From positions 1 to 13,424 of the forward strand of contig JBKEBE010000138.1 in assembly GCA_047973025.1 (NCBI GenBank): 13,424 nucleotides of DNA. The letters are read 5' to 3'. Positions 6,475 through 13,424 of this stretch are shown in pieces. Both the position numbers and the translations under genes were made by a program. Numbering within the stretch: the first letter of the stretch is position 1; each line of letters opens with the position of its first letter. The DNA is from UPXZ01 sp047973025. Lineage in GTDB: Bacteria > Bacteroidota > Bacteroidia > Bacteroidales > Paludibacteraceae. A model generated the notes under the pieces. It did not search any database. It worked only from the letters and a program-made list of their open reading frames with translations, and was not told the DNA's origin.

Positions 6475-7018
6475 CTTTTTCTTCCCTTATTTTCTGTACT
6501 TTAGCCAGCATGTCGCTCAGGCGTTCGACCTTTGAGCGGGTAATGGCTATTCTACCGGAACGGATAAATTGAAGCACTCCTATTTCACGGCTCAATTCTT
6601 CAAAGAGTGCTTGAGTTTCGGCTTGATGTCCGGCTTTTAGGAAAACCGTGCAATCATTCGAAATTTCAAGGACACGAATGTTGTATTTGCGGATAAAATA
6701 TTCTACCGAACCAAACTCCAAGACTTTCTCGGTAGCTAACTTGTAAAGCGCAAGTTCTTGATGAACAAGGTCTTCGTCGGTATTGTAATACGCTTTCAGA
6801 ATATCGATCCGTTTGTCAATTTGTTTTACAACCTTCTCTACCACATCCTGTGTGGTGTATAGCGTGATGGTAAACTTATGAATCCCTTCCAATGCCGATG
6901 GTGAAACGGAAAGCGTTTCGATGTTCAAAGCCCTACGCGTAAAAATCACGGTAACTTGGTTCAGTATTCCAACTGCGTTTTCGGAAAAAACGGTTATGGT
7001 ATATAATTTTGTTTCCAT
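6461..7018 (-). CDS. ilvN: Acetohydroxyacid synthase regulatory (small) subunit
   Basis: This 185-residue protein is the regulatory subunit that activates IlvB and carries feedback control by branched-chain amino acids. The ACT domain lies at about 4-78 (YTITVFSENAVGILNQVTVIFTRR). N14 and G17 correspond by position to IlvH N11 and G14 of Escherichia coli, which are needed for valine binding, and N32 is also kept, so valine inhibition is expected. The C-terminal small-subunit domain follows at about 85-160. The gene starts 9 nt after the ilvB stop, and its 3' end overlaps the thioesterase start by 14 nt. The symbol ilvN is used because it follows ilvB; ilvH would be equally acceptable on sequence alone. 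Confidence 0.95.
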   Translation of the reverse strand: METKLYTITVFSENAVGILNQVTVIFTRRALNIETLSVSPSALEGIHKFTITLYTTQDVVEKVVKQIDKRIDILKAYYNTDEDLVHQELALYKLATEKVLEFGSVEYFIRKYNIRVLEISNDCTVFLKAGHQAETQALFEELSREIGVLQFIRSGRIAITRSKVERLSDMLAKVQKIREEKDGNR

Positions 7019-7027
7019 AGTTAATCT

Positions 7028-8722
7028 CTACATTATGATATTTGTAACACATGTTCCTGCAGGTACCATCGGGTAAACCATTCCTTTTTGTTCCACTTCG
7101 ACCACAAGCAGGTATGGCTTGTCATCCTTCAGCATATCGGCAATGGCACCGTCAAGGTCTTCGCGTTTTTGAACCAATTGACCGTCAATATTGTACGCTT
7201 TGGCTACCGCTACAAAGTCCGGATTTTTCATGTGAGTAAACGAGTATCTCTCATCAAAGAAGAGCTCCTGCCACTGACGTACCATGCCCAAAAAACGATT
7301 ATCAAGAACAATCATCTTTACGCCAACATTCTCTTGCATGATAGTTCCCAACTCTTGAATGGTCATCTGGAAGCCACCATCGCCCATGAATACACAAACT
7401 GTACGTTCCGATGCTCCCATTTTGGCACCAATGGCAGCAGGAAGCCCAAATCCCATAGTGCCCAATCCACCGGATGTAACGATACTACGTGTTTGCGAAT
7501 ATTTGAAATAGCGCGCCGCCATCATTTGATTTTGTCCCACATCCGTTACTACAATGGCTTTGTTGCCCGTTGCTTCTGTAATTTTGTGGACTACTTCGCC
7601 CATGGTCAGTTCGCCCGCTGTCCGATACACTTCTTTTTGGATTACTTTCTCGTCTTCCTGCATTTCATAGACCTTAAAGCTATCTATCCAATCCGTGTGC
7701 GAGGCGGAGTTTATCAATTGGGTAAGCACCGGTAAACTCTCTTTTACCGAACCGAGAATCGGCGCGTCAACCGGAACATTTTTTCCTATTTCGGATTGGT
7801 CAATATCCAAGTGAATAATTTTCGCCTGCTTGGCATACGTGTTCAAATCGCCGGTAACACGGTCGTCAAAACGCATACCGATGGCAATAAGTACGTCGCA
7901 TTCATTGGTTTTCATATTTGGAGCCACATTACCGTGCATTCCGAGAAATCCTTTATTCAGTCTGAAATCGCTCGGCATGGCTGAAAGTCCGAGCAGTGTG
8001 GAAGCTGCCGGAATGTCTGCTTTCTCCAGAAAATCGAGTAACTCTTTTTCGGCATTTCCCAATATAACCCCCTGTCCAATAAGTGCGTATGGTTTTTTTG
8101 ATTGGTTGATCAATTCCGCGGCTACTTGAATTTGGTCTTTTTTTATTACCGGATTAGGAATATAGCTTCGGATAAAGTTGCATGGCTCATAATGGAAATC
8201 AATCTGCTCGTTTTGAGCACTTTTGGTAATGTCCAAGACCACGGGACCCGGGCGTCCGCTTTTAGCGATGTAAAACGCGCGCGCCACAGCCCACGGAATA
8301 TCTTTTGCTTGACGGATTTGGTAAGACCACTTGGTAATCGGCTGCGTAATACCAACTACGTCAATTTCCTGAAAAGCATCTGTTCCTAAAAGCGAACTGG
8401 CAACCTGACCGGAAATAACGACCATTGGCGTACTGTCCAACAACGCGTCGGCTATGCCGGTAATGGCATTCGTAGCCGCGGGACCGGAAGTTACCAAACT
8501 TACCCCGACTTTTCCGGAAACACGCGCATAACCTTGAGCGGCGTGAGTAGCTCCTTGTTCATGGCGTGTCAAAACATGATTTATTTTATCGGAATAATCG
8601 TACAAAGCATCAAAAACGGGCATTATCGCACCACCGGGATATCCGAAGATCGTATCAACCCCTTCTGCTATAAGCGCCTGCATGAAAGCATGGGCGCCGG
8701 TTATTTCATTCTTCATATTCAT
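7028..8722 (-). CDS. ilvB: Acetohydroxyacid synthase catalytic (large) subunit
   Basis: IlvB condenses two pyruvates, or pyruvate and 2-ketobutyrate, using thiamine diphosphate, magnesium and FAD. From ATG 8722 it has 564 residues. The N-terminal domain has FGYPGGAIMPVFDAL, and the catalytic glutamate is E55 in RHEQGA. The C-terminal thiamine-binding motif starts with GDG at 447-449 and ends with N475 (LDNRFLGM). The FAD domain lies between. The frame is open further upstream to a TTG at 8779, but those codons lie inside the GtrA gene and add no family sequence. ATG 8722 or ATG 8716 (MKNEI) are the realistic starts. Either one overlaps the 3' end of the GtrA-family gene, by 17 or 11 nt, so ilvB translation is probably coupled to that gene. 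Confidence 0.96.
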   Translation of the reverse strand: MNMKNEITGAHAFMQALIAEGVDTIFGYPGGAIMPVFDALYDYSDKINHVLTRHEQGATHAAQGYARVSGKVGVSLVTSGPAATNAITGIADALLDSTPMVVISGQVASSLLGTDAFQEIDVVGITQPITKWSYQIRQAKDIPWAVARAFYIAKSGRPGPVVLDITKSAQNEQIDFHYEPCNFIRSYIPNPVIKKDQIQVAAELINQSKKPYALIGQGVILGNAEKELLDFLEKADIPAASTLLGLSAMPSDFRLNKGFLGMHGNVAPNMKTNECDVLIAIGMRFDDRVTGDLNTYAKQAKIIHLDIDQSEIGKNVPVDAPILGSVKESLPVLTQLINSASHTDWIDSFKVYEMQEDEKVIQKEVYRTAGELTMGEVVHKITEATGNKAIVVTDVGQNQMMAARYFKYSQTRSIVTSGGLGTMGFGLPAAIGAKMGASERTVCVFMGDGGFQMTIQELGTIMQENVGVKMIVLDNRFLGMVRQWQELFFDERYSFTHMKNPDFVAVAKAYNIDGQLVQKREDLDGAIADMLKDDKPYLLVVEVEQKGMVYPMVPAGTCVTNIIM

Positions 8723-9158
8723 TTTTCTTTGTCGTAAATAATAACATTTTTTTGGCAACAAAGTTCCAAATCGAAACAATAATTGTCGTTAATACTTTGG
8801 ATACTACGTAATATAGGGCAAGTTTATCTGTAAATAAACTCATAAAAAACCACGTCAACACAATCCCCACTAACCCAATCAGCACAAAAATAATTAATTC
8901 TTGAAGCTGATTTTCTTTTAGTCTCCTACGGTCAAAAACCCAGTAGATACTCAGTAAATAGGTAAAAATCAGACCAATGATAAAACTAATAATAGAAGCG
9001 TACAAGAAGTACATTGCAAATACTTCTTTCAGTAAAATCATTGTCAAAGTGTCAATTAAAAATGCTGTCCCACCCGATATCAGATAGCGAAAAACCTGAA
9101 CGTAAAGATTTCCGGATTTTTCTTTGAGTATCTTGTTAAGAAAATCGTTTAACTCCAT
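8706..9158 (-). CDS. GtrA-family inner-membrane protein
   Basis: This 150-residue protein is a GtrA-like membrane protein (Pfam PF04138). Four hydrophobic segments are seen at about 24-42, 50-73, 87-109 and 115-135. Family signatures are QVFRYLISGG at 21-30 and the conserved NFVAKK with a following LLF at 132-141. In phage-type O-antigen glucosylation GtrA is proposed to flip undecaprenyl-phosphate-glucose across the inner membrane; other members act in arabinogalactan or teichoic acid modification. It starts 3 nt after the glycosyltransferase 2 gene stop and ends inside the ilvB start. Next to a family 2 glycosyltransferase and a GT39 enzyme, a role in moving their lipid-linked sugar is the simplest reading, but the sugar is unknown. 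Confidence 0.9.
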   Translation of the reverse strand: MELNDFLNKILKEKSGNLYVQVFRYLISGGTAFLIDTLTMILLKEVFAMYFLYASIISFIIGLIFTYLLSIYWVFDRRRLKENQLQELIIFVLIGLVGIVLTWFFMSLFTDKLALYYVVSKVLTTIIVSIWNFVAKKMLLFTTKKNEYEE

Positions 9159-9161
9159 GAT

Positions 9162-9902
9162 TCATTTAAATATTGTAGGTTTTCCAATTCCCCATTTCGC
9201 CAAACGGTATTGGATAGAAACGCCTAAAACCCCTATCCCATACTCGGTGCTTCGTTTCAAATTGATGGAAGAAGCATCGTCAAAATACTTGGTGGGACAG
9301 GTTACTTCGCCTATTTCAAAACCTGCCCAGAAAATTTGAGCAAGCATCTGATTGTCAAAAATAAAGTCATCCGAATTTCTATTGTAATTTATTTTTCGCA
9401 ACACATTCGCCGAAAAAGCGCGATAACCACTGTGGTATTCTGAGAGTTTCTGCTTCAGCATCACATTTTCAAATAAGGTCAAAAAACGGTTTGAAAAATA
9501 TTTTATCCAAGGCATACCGCCTTTCAACGCGCCTTTGCCCAATATCCGGGATGCCAAAACGCAAGGATACACATCGTTGGCTATGATATAGGCTATCGAA
9601 TGTATCAACTTGGGTGTGTATTGATAATCCGGATGCACCATGATGATGATATCAGCTCCCAGTTCCAGGGCGCGATTGTAGCACGATTTCTGGTTACCCC
9701 CATAGCCTTTGTTGCGTTCGTGCCGAACGATTTCTTTGATACCCAACGAGCGGGCTTTTTCCACCGTACCGTCTTTGCTGAAATCATCCACCAGAATCAC
9801 ATCATCCACAATATCAAACGGTATTTCGGCGTATGTCTGCTCCAGGGTACGCTCGGCATTATACGCCGGCATTACAACCACTATTTTTTTGTTGTTAATC
9901 AT
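9162..9902 (-). CDS. Family 2 glycosyltransferase, dolichyl-phosphate-mannose-synthase-like
   Basis: This 246-residue GT-A fold enzyme probably transfers a sugar from a nucleotide donor to polyprenyl phosphate on the cytoplasmic side of the inner membrane. It has VVVMPAYNAE at 8-17, VDD at 38-40, and a conserved block HSGYRAFS at 157-164. The usual metal-binding DxD is replaced by HPD (90-92, in HPDYQY), a variant I recall from one bacterial subgroup of these enzymes. Unlike GtrB or ArnC, it has no C-terminal membrane helices, so it is soluble or peripheral. Its ATG shares four bases (ATGA, 9899-9902) with the stop of the GT39 gene, and it ends 3 nt before the GtrA-family gene. The sugar cannot be deduced. 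It is clearly related to GT2 enzymes; the acceptor is inferred from context. Confidence 0.88.
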   Translation of the reverse strand: MINNKKIVVVMPAYNAERTLEQTYAEIPFDIVDDVILVDDFSKDGTVEKARSLGIKEIVRHERNKGYGGNQKSCYNRALELGADIIIMVHPDYQYTPKLIHSIAYIIANDVYPCVLASRILGKGALKGGMPWIKYFSNRFLTLFENVMLKQKLSEYHSGYRAFSANVLRKINYNRNSDDFIFDNQMLAQIFWAGFEIGEVTCPTKYFDDASSINLKRSTEYGIGVLGVSIQYRLAKWGIGKPTIFK

Positions 9903-11584
9903 TTCCGAACGTAAAAAATAAAACCATTCTTATCATAAAGCAACTGAGCATCAGGTGCTTTATCGGTAAAACGCGCTACCGATTTTTTTGTGTTTTTTAC
10001 TACGAAATAGCAAGGTTTATCCAATTTTTTTGAAACCAAAGAGTCAAGATCATCCAAGTTGTTCGCGGGCTTCCTTTCGGAATAAAAATAGTGCGCATAT
10101 GACTTGAAAGTAGGTTTAATGTAGCAATCTTCTCCAATTTTACTTTTGTAAAATTCGATCGCTGCCGCCTGCGAATACTTTTCAACCTGTGGAACTACGA
10201 AAAACATCGTCGCGGAAATGTATATCAGGGAGCCAAACAGTAGAATCAAAATGGGACGAAAGCTTAATTCTTTTTTCGTCCGGACAAAAAATACGATAGC
10301 CGTAGCAATGAGTATGATGCCGATGACCGGTTCAAAACCATACCACGTGGAAGTCGCTTGCAGATTTCCTACGGCAAATTCGTCTTGAACATACGGAACG
10401 ATTAGGTGTTTGAAGCGGTCGATATACGGAATGGCTACAAGGACGATACCGTATATGATTGCTAAAATCAATACAAGAACGCGAGCAAAAGAAGGTAGTT
10501 TTTTCTTTTCCGCTATCAATTTATAGGCATACCATGCGCCCATAAAAGTAAGCGGATAATAAGTCATTGACGCGTAATGAACGATTTTGGTCTTTACGAT
10601 GGTAAAAAGGAGTAGTACTACCCAGAATAATATCATCATCCAACGGAAGAAGTGTTTTACGTTTTCATCATTTTCATCCTTCAATATCGAACGTCTAAAA
10701 ACAGGCAGAGCAATAACAGAAGCAGGAAAAACACCGATGAGAATCATCACAAAATGGTACCCGAAAAAGCCTCCGTGTCCCGCGTCTTGCGTTTGAAAGA
10801 GACGGATTTGATACACGATAAAATCCTGAATGACAGTCCAATGTCCGTTAGCGATTTGAAGAATAAACCAAAAACCTCCGACAAATGCGAAAGTAGCGAC
10901 AAAAACCAGTACGTGAAGCCATTTGAAATTCAATTTGAATTTGTTGAAAATCAGGTAAGCGACAAATGCCAACAAGAAAATCAAAAAACCCACTGGCCCT
11001 TTTGTGAGTACCGCCAAACCGAGCATCAGGGCAGACGAAAATGCCATCAGAGCCGGACTTTCATTATTCGATGCCGAAGTGTATCGGATAAAGAAGTAAA
11101 TTCCGGAGAAAATAAACAGATTGAACCAAGGGTCAATAATGCCGGACTTGAAAAAGAAAAAAGGGAACAATGAACAAACGTACATTCCTGTCCAAAGTAG
11201 TCCAAACAAATTATCTTTTAACCGCCTGCCTATAAAAAAAAGAATGGGTAAGACGAGCGCTCCGGCAATTGCGTTTGGAAACCTGGCTGCAAATTCGTTT
11301 ATTCCAAAAATTTTCATGGAAAGTGCCTGCATCCAGATAAACAGGGGTGGTTTTTCCCAGAATGTTTCAAAATTGATTTGCACATCCAGATAGTTGCCGG
11401 TCAAAATCATTTCGCGTGCCGATTCCGCAAAATTAATTTCGTCCCAGTCAAACAAATGTACAGAACCTAATCCGGGCAGAAAAAGAAGTAGTCCGAGCAA
11501 GAAAAGCAAAACAGGCATTTCCCACACTCCACCTTTGTGTTGGAAATCGAATAAATGAGTACTGTTAAATGATTTTATTGACAT
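9899..11584 (-). CDS. ArnT-like membrane glycosyltransferase (GT39 family)
   Basis: This 561-residue integral membrane protein uses polyprenyl-phosphate-linked sugars to glycosylate an envelope acceptor on the periplasmic side. ArnT, for example, adds aminoarabinose to lipid A, and protein mannosyltransferases share the fold. The first periplasmic loop has the family motif FDWDEINFAESAREM at about 45-59, where D48-E49 match the conserved acidic pair, and FWEKPPLFIWM at about 75-85. About a dozen hydrophobic segments follow. Residues after about 475 form a hydrophilic C-terminal domain, probably periplasmic. I chose ATG 11584 (MSIKS); the in-frame TTG at 11620 adds only a basic stretch. It starts 76 nt after the ilvD stop and overlaps the glycosyltransferase 2 gene by 4 nt. 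Whether the acceptor is lipid A, a protein or a glycan cannot be told. Confidence 0.88.
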   Translation of the reverse strand: MSIKSFNSTHLFDFQHKGGVWEMPVLLFLLGLLLFLPGLGSVHLFDWDEINFAESAREMILTGNYLDVQINFETFWEKPPLFIWMQALSMKIFGINEFAARFPNAIAGALVLPILFFIGRRLKDNLFGLLWTGMYVCSLFPFFFFKSGIIDPWFNLFIFSGIYFFIRYTSASNNESPALMAFSSALMLGLAVLTKGPVGFLIFLLAFVAYLIFNKFKLNFKWLHVLVFVATFAFVGGFWFILQIANGHWTVIQDFIVYQIRLFQTQDAGHGGFFGYHFVMILIGVFPASVIALPVFRRSILKDENDENVKHFFRWMMILFWVVLLLFTIVKTKIVHYASMTYYPLTFMGAWYAYKLIAEKKKLPSFARVLVLILAIIYGIVLVAIPYIDRFKHLIVPYVQDEFAVGNLQATSTWYGFEPVIGIILIATAIVFFVRTKKELSFRPILILLFGSLIYISATMFFVVPQVEKYSQAAAIEFYKSKIGEDCYIKPTFKSYAHYFYSERKPANNLDDLDSLVSKKLDKPCYFVVKNTKKSVARFTDKAPDAQLLYDKNGFIFYVRK

Positions 11585-11660
11585 TAATACTTTTTTATGA
11601 AACTTCTTTTTCCGGTTCAAACCAAAGAAATTATTTCCTATAAACGAATCGATTAAAGAT

Positions 11661-13424
11661 CTATATCATTCTTACTGCGCCTTGGTCGGCGGAGCTTACC
11701 ATACTTGCGTACGCTTTCAGTGCTTTGGAAATCTTTCGGTCTCGGTCTTTCGGTTTGAAAGCGTCGCTGCCGCGTGCGAGTTCTTTTTCCCTGCGTTTTG
11801 CCAATTCTTCATCGGAAAGTTTTACGTTGATGGTACGATTGGGAATATCGATTTCGATAAGGTCTCCATCTTGTAAAAGCCCGATGTTGCCACCCGCCGC
11901 GGCTTCCGGTGATATATGTCCAATTGAAAGTCCTGATGTTCCTCCGGAGAATCGTCCGTCGGTAATCAAGGCACATTCTTTCCCAAGGTGTTTTGCTTTG
12001 ATGTAAGAAGTAGGATAGAGCATCTCTTGCATTCCCGGTCCGCCTTTGGGTCCTTCGTGCGTAATTACAACCACGTCACCGGCAGCTACGTCTCCTCTCA
12101 AAATCCCGTTGCAAGCTGTATCTTGTGAAGTGAATACTTTCGCTTTCCCTTCAAAATGCCAAATACTTTCATCCACACCGGCTGTTTTTATCACACAACC
12201 GTCTTGCGCGATATTGCCTTTTAAAATAGCCAGTCCGCCATCTTTCGTATAAGCGTGTTCCATACTTCGGATGCAGCCATTTTCTCGGTCGGCATCAAGC
12301 GTCTTGTACGTTGATGTTTGCGAACCCATTACCAAATTGAATCGGTTCCCCGGAGCACTTTTGTAAATTCGCTCAGCTTCAGCATCTAACTTTTCGTTTG
12401 TAACAGTATATTTTTCGATCGCTTCTTCCAAAGTTAATCCATCTACACGATTCACGTTTGGATTGAGCAAACCGCCGTTGTTTAATTCTTGTAATATCCC
12501 GAGAATACCGCCGGCTCTGTTTACGTCCTGAATGTGGTATTTTTGAGTGTTCGGAGCAACTTTGCACAAGCAAGGCGTTTTACGTGATAGCGCATCCATG
12601 TCGTCCATTGTAAAATCCACTTCTGCTTCGTGAGCAACGGCTAATATGTGCAAAACGGTATTGGTCGAGCCACCCATGGCAATGTCGAGCGTCATGGCGT
12701 TAAGAAACGCATCGCGCGTGGCTATATTGCGTGGGAGTACGCTGGCATCGCCATCACGGTAGTATTTGTACGCATTCTCAACAATCAATCTGGATGCATC
12801 CATGAAAAGTTGCTTACGGTTGGCATGTGTAGCTACAACAGTTCCGTTACCCGGTAAGGCTAATCCTATCGCTTCATTCAGGCAATTCATCGAATTAGCG
12901 GTAAACATGCCGGAGCAAGAACCACAGGTCGGACACGCGGCACTCTCAACACGGCTTACTTGCTCATCAGAGATGTTATCGTCCGCTGACTGCACCATGG
13001 CATCAATCAAGTCGAGATGTTGCCCGTCCAATTCGCCGGCTTCCATCGGTCCGCCGGAAACGAATACGGTAGGGATATTCAGGCGCATAGCTGCCATCAG
13101 CATACCCGGAGTGATTTTGTCACAATTACTGATGCAGACCATAGCATCCGCTTTGTGCGCATTTACCATATATTCTACGCTATCGGCTATCAAATCGCGT
13201 GATGGAAGCGAATAGAGCATTCCGTCGTGTCCCATCGCAATGCCGTCGTCTATTGCTATGGTATTGAACTCCGCGGCAAAACAGCCGAGTTTTTCAATTT
13301 CCGTTTTTACCATCTGTCCTACATCATGTAGGTGTGTATGTCCGGGAACGAACTGTGTAAAGGAATTTACAACAGCGATTATCGGTTTACCCATTTGCTC
13401 TTTGGTCATCCCGTTGGCTTTCCA
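11661..13424 (-). CDS. ilvD: Dihydroxyacid dehydratase, 5' end outside the window
   Basis: IlvD dehydrates dihydroxyacids to 2-keto acids, the step before transamination to valine and isoleucine, and needs an iron-sulfur cluster. The visible part is 587 codons. The frame is open to the window edge, and the five codons before the internal ATG at 13409 (WKANG) continue the family sequence, so the true start lies about 20 residues further on. Counting from that internal methionine, C96 (CISNCDKITPG) and C162 and C165 (PTCGSCSGMFTANSMN) are the expected cluster cysteines. The active-site and metal segment DDGIAMGHDGMLYSLPSRD is intact. The sequence follows the Escherichia coli type closely through the C-terminal KGGPGMQEMLYPTS and DGRFSGGTSGLSIGH. 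It is the first visible gene of the series; its promoter is outside the window. Confidence 0.97.
   Translation of the reverse strand, partial: WKANGMTKEQMGKPIIAVVNSFTQFVPGHTHLHDVGQMVKTEIEKLGCFAAEFNTIAIDDGIAMGHDGMLYSLPSRDLIADSVEYMVNAHKADAMVCISNCDKITPGMLMAAMRLNIPTVFVSGGPMEAGELDGQHLDLIDAMVQSADDNISDEQVSRVESAACPTCGSCSGMFTANSMNCLNEAIGLALPGNGTVVATHANRKQLFMDASRLIVENAYKYYRDGDASVLPRNIATRDAFLNAMTLDIAMGGSTNTVLHILAVAHEAEVDFTMDDMDALSRKTPCLCKVAPNTQKYHIQDVNRAGGILGILQELNNGGLLNPNVNRVDGLTLEEAIEKYTVTNEKLDAEAERIYKSAPGNRFNLVMGSQTSTYKTLDADRENGCIRSMEHAYTKDGGLAILKGNIAQDGCVIKTAGVDESIWHFEGKAKVFTSQDTACNGILRGDVAAGDVVVITHEGPKGGPGMQEMLYPTSYIKAKHLGKECALITDGRFSGGTSGLSIGHISPEAAAGGNIGLLQDGDLIEIDIPNRTINVKLSDEELAKRREKELARGSDAFKPKDRDRKISKALKAYASMVSSADQGAVRMI

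Noticed and set aside
7088..7735. 215-codon open frame on the + strand opposite ilvB
   Set aside because: It is antisense to a strongly conserved gene, has no recognisable domain, and looks like a codon-bias shadow.
8723..8779. N-terminal extension of IlvB from a TTG at 8779
   Set aside because: It lies wholly within the GtrA-family gene, adds no family sequence, and two ATG codons precede the conserved region.
10652..11173. 173-codon open frame on the + strand opposite the GT39 gene
   Set aside because: It is rich in lysine, glutamine and asparagine with no domain, as expected from the antisense of a membrane protein gene.
12766..13215. 149-codon open frame on the + strand opposite ilvD
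   Set aside because: It is antisense to conserved ilvD sequence including the cluster cysteines, so it is a shadow.

Overview
The window looks like a chromosomal piece of a Bacteroidetes genome, most likely order Bacteroidales. The evidence is a Wzi-family outer-membrane protein with a short signal peptide, a TTG-N19-TAnnTTTG type promoter, A-rich upstream regions without clear Shine-Dalgarno sequences, and proteins whose sequences resemble Bacteroidales homologues (from memory; no search was run).

Layout. The left part (28-3708) reads on the + strand. It holds a small IS200/IS605-type single-strand transposase with a hairpin right end, a capsule-assembly Wzi-like outer-membrane protein, a pRiA4b ORF-3 family protein and dephospho-CoA kinase (coaE). 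The rest reads on the - strand. At 3750-4199 is a short NlpE-like lipoprotein, preceded by a 391-base non-coding stretch with a plausible promoter and a probable terminator. From 4591 to the right edge is one tightly packed gene series. In transcription order it is ilvD (5' end outside the window), a GT39/ArnT-like membrane glycosyltransferase, a family 2 glycosyltransferase, a GtrA-family membrane protein, ilvB, ilvN, an acyl-ACP thioesterase and ilvC, followed by a hairpin/T-tract terminator at 4514-4554.

How the genes work together. IlvB/IlvN (acetohydroxyacid synthase), IlvC (ketol-acid reductoisomerase) and IlvD (dihydroxyacid dehydratase) are consecutive enzymes of valine/isoleucine synthesis. 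An acyl-ACP thioesterase sits between ilvN and ilvC. The most unusual feature is a three-gene lipid-linked sugar transfer module (GT39, GT2, GtrA) placed between ilvD and ilvB and joined by 4-nt, 3-nt and 11-17-nt junctions, so that the last of these genes overlaps the start of ilvB. This module would be expected to charge a polyprenyl phosphate with a sugar in the cytoplasm, move it across the inner membrane and transfer the sugar to an envelope acceptor. No defence system, CRISPR array, tRNA or rRNA was seen.
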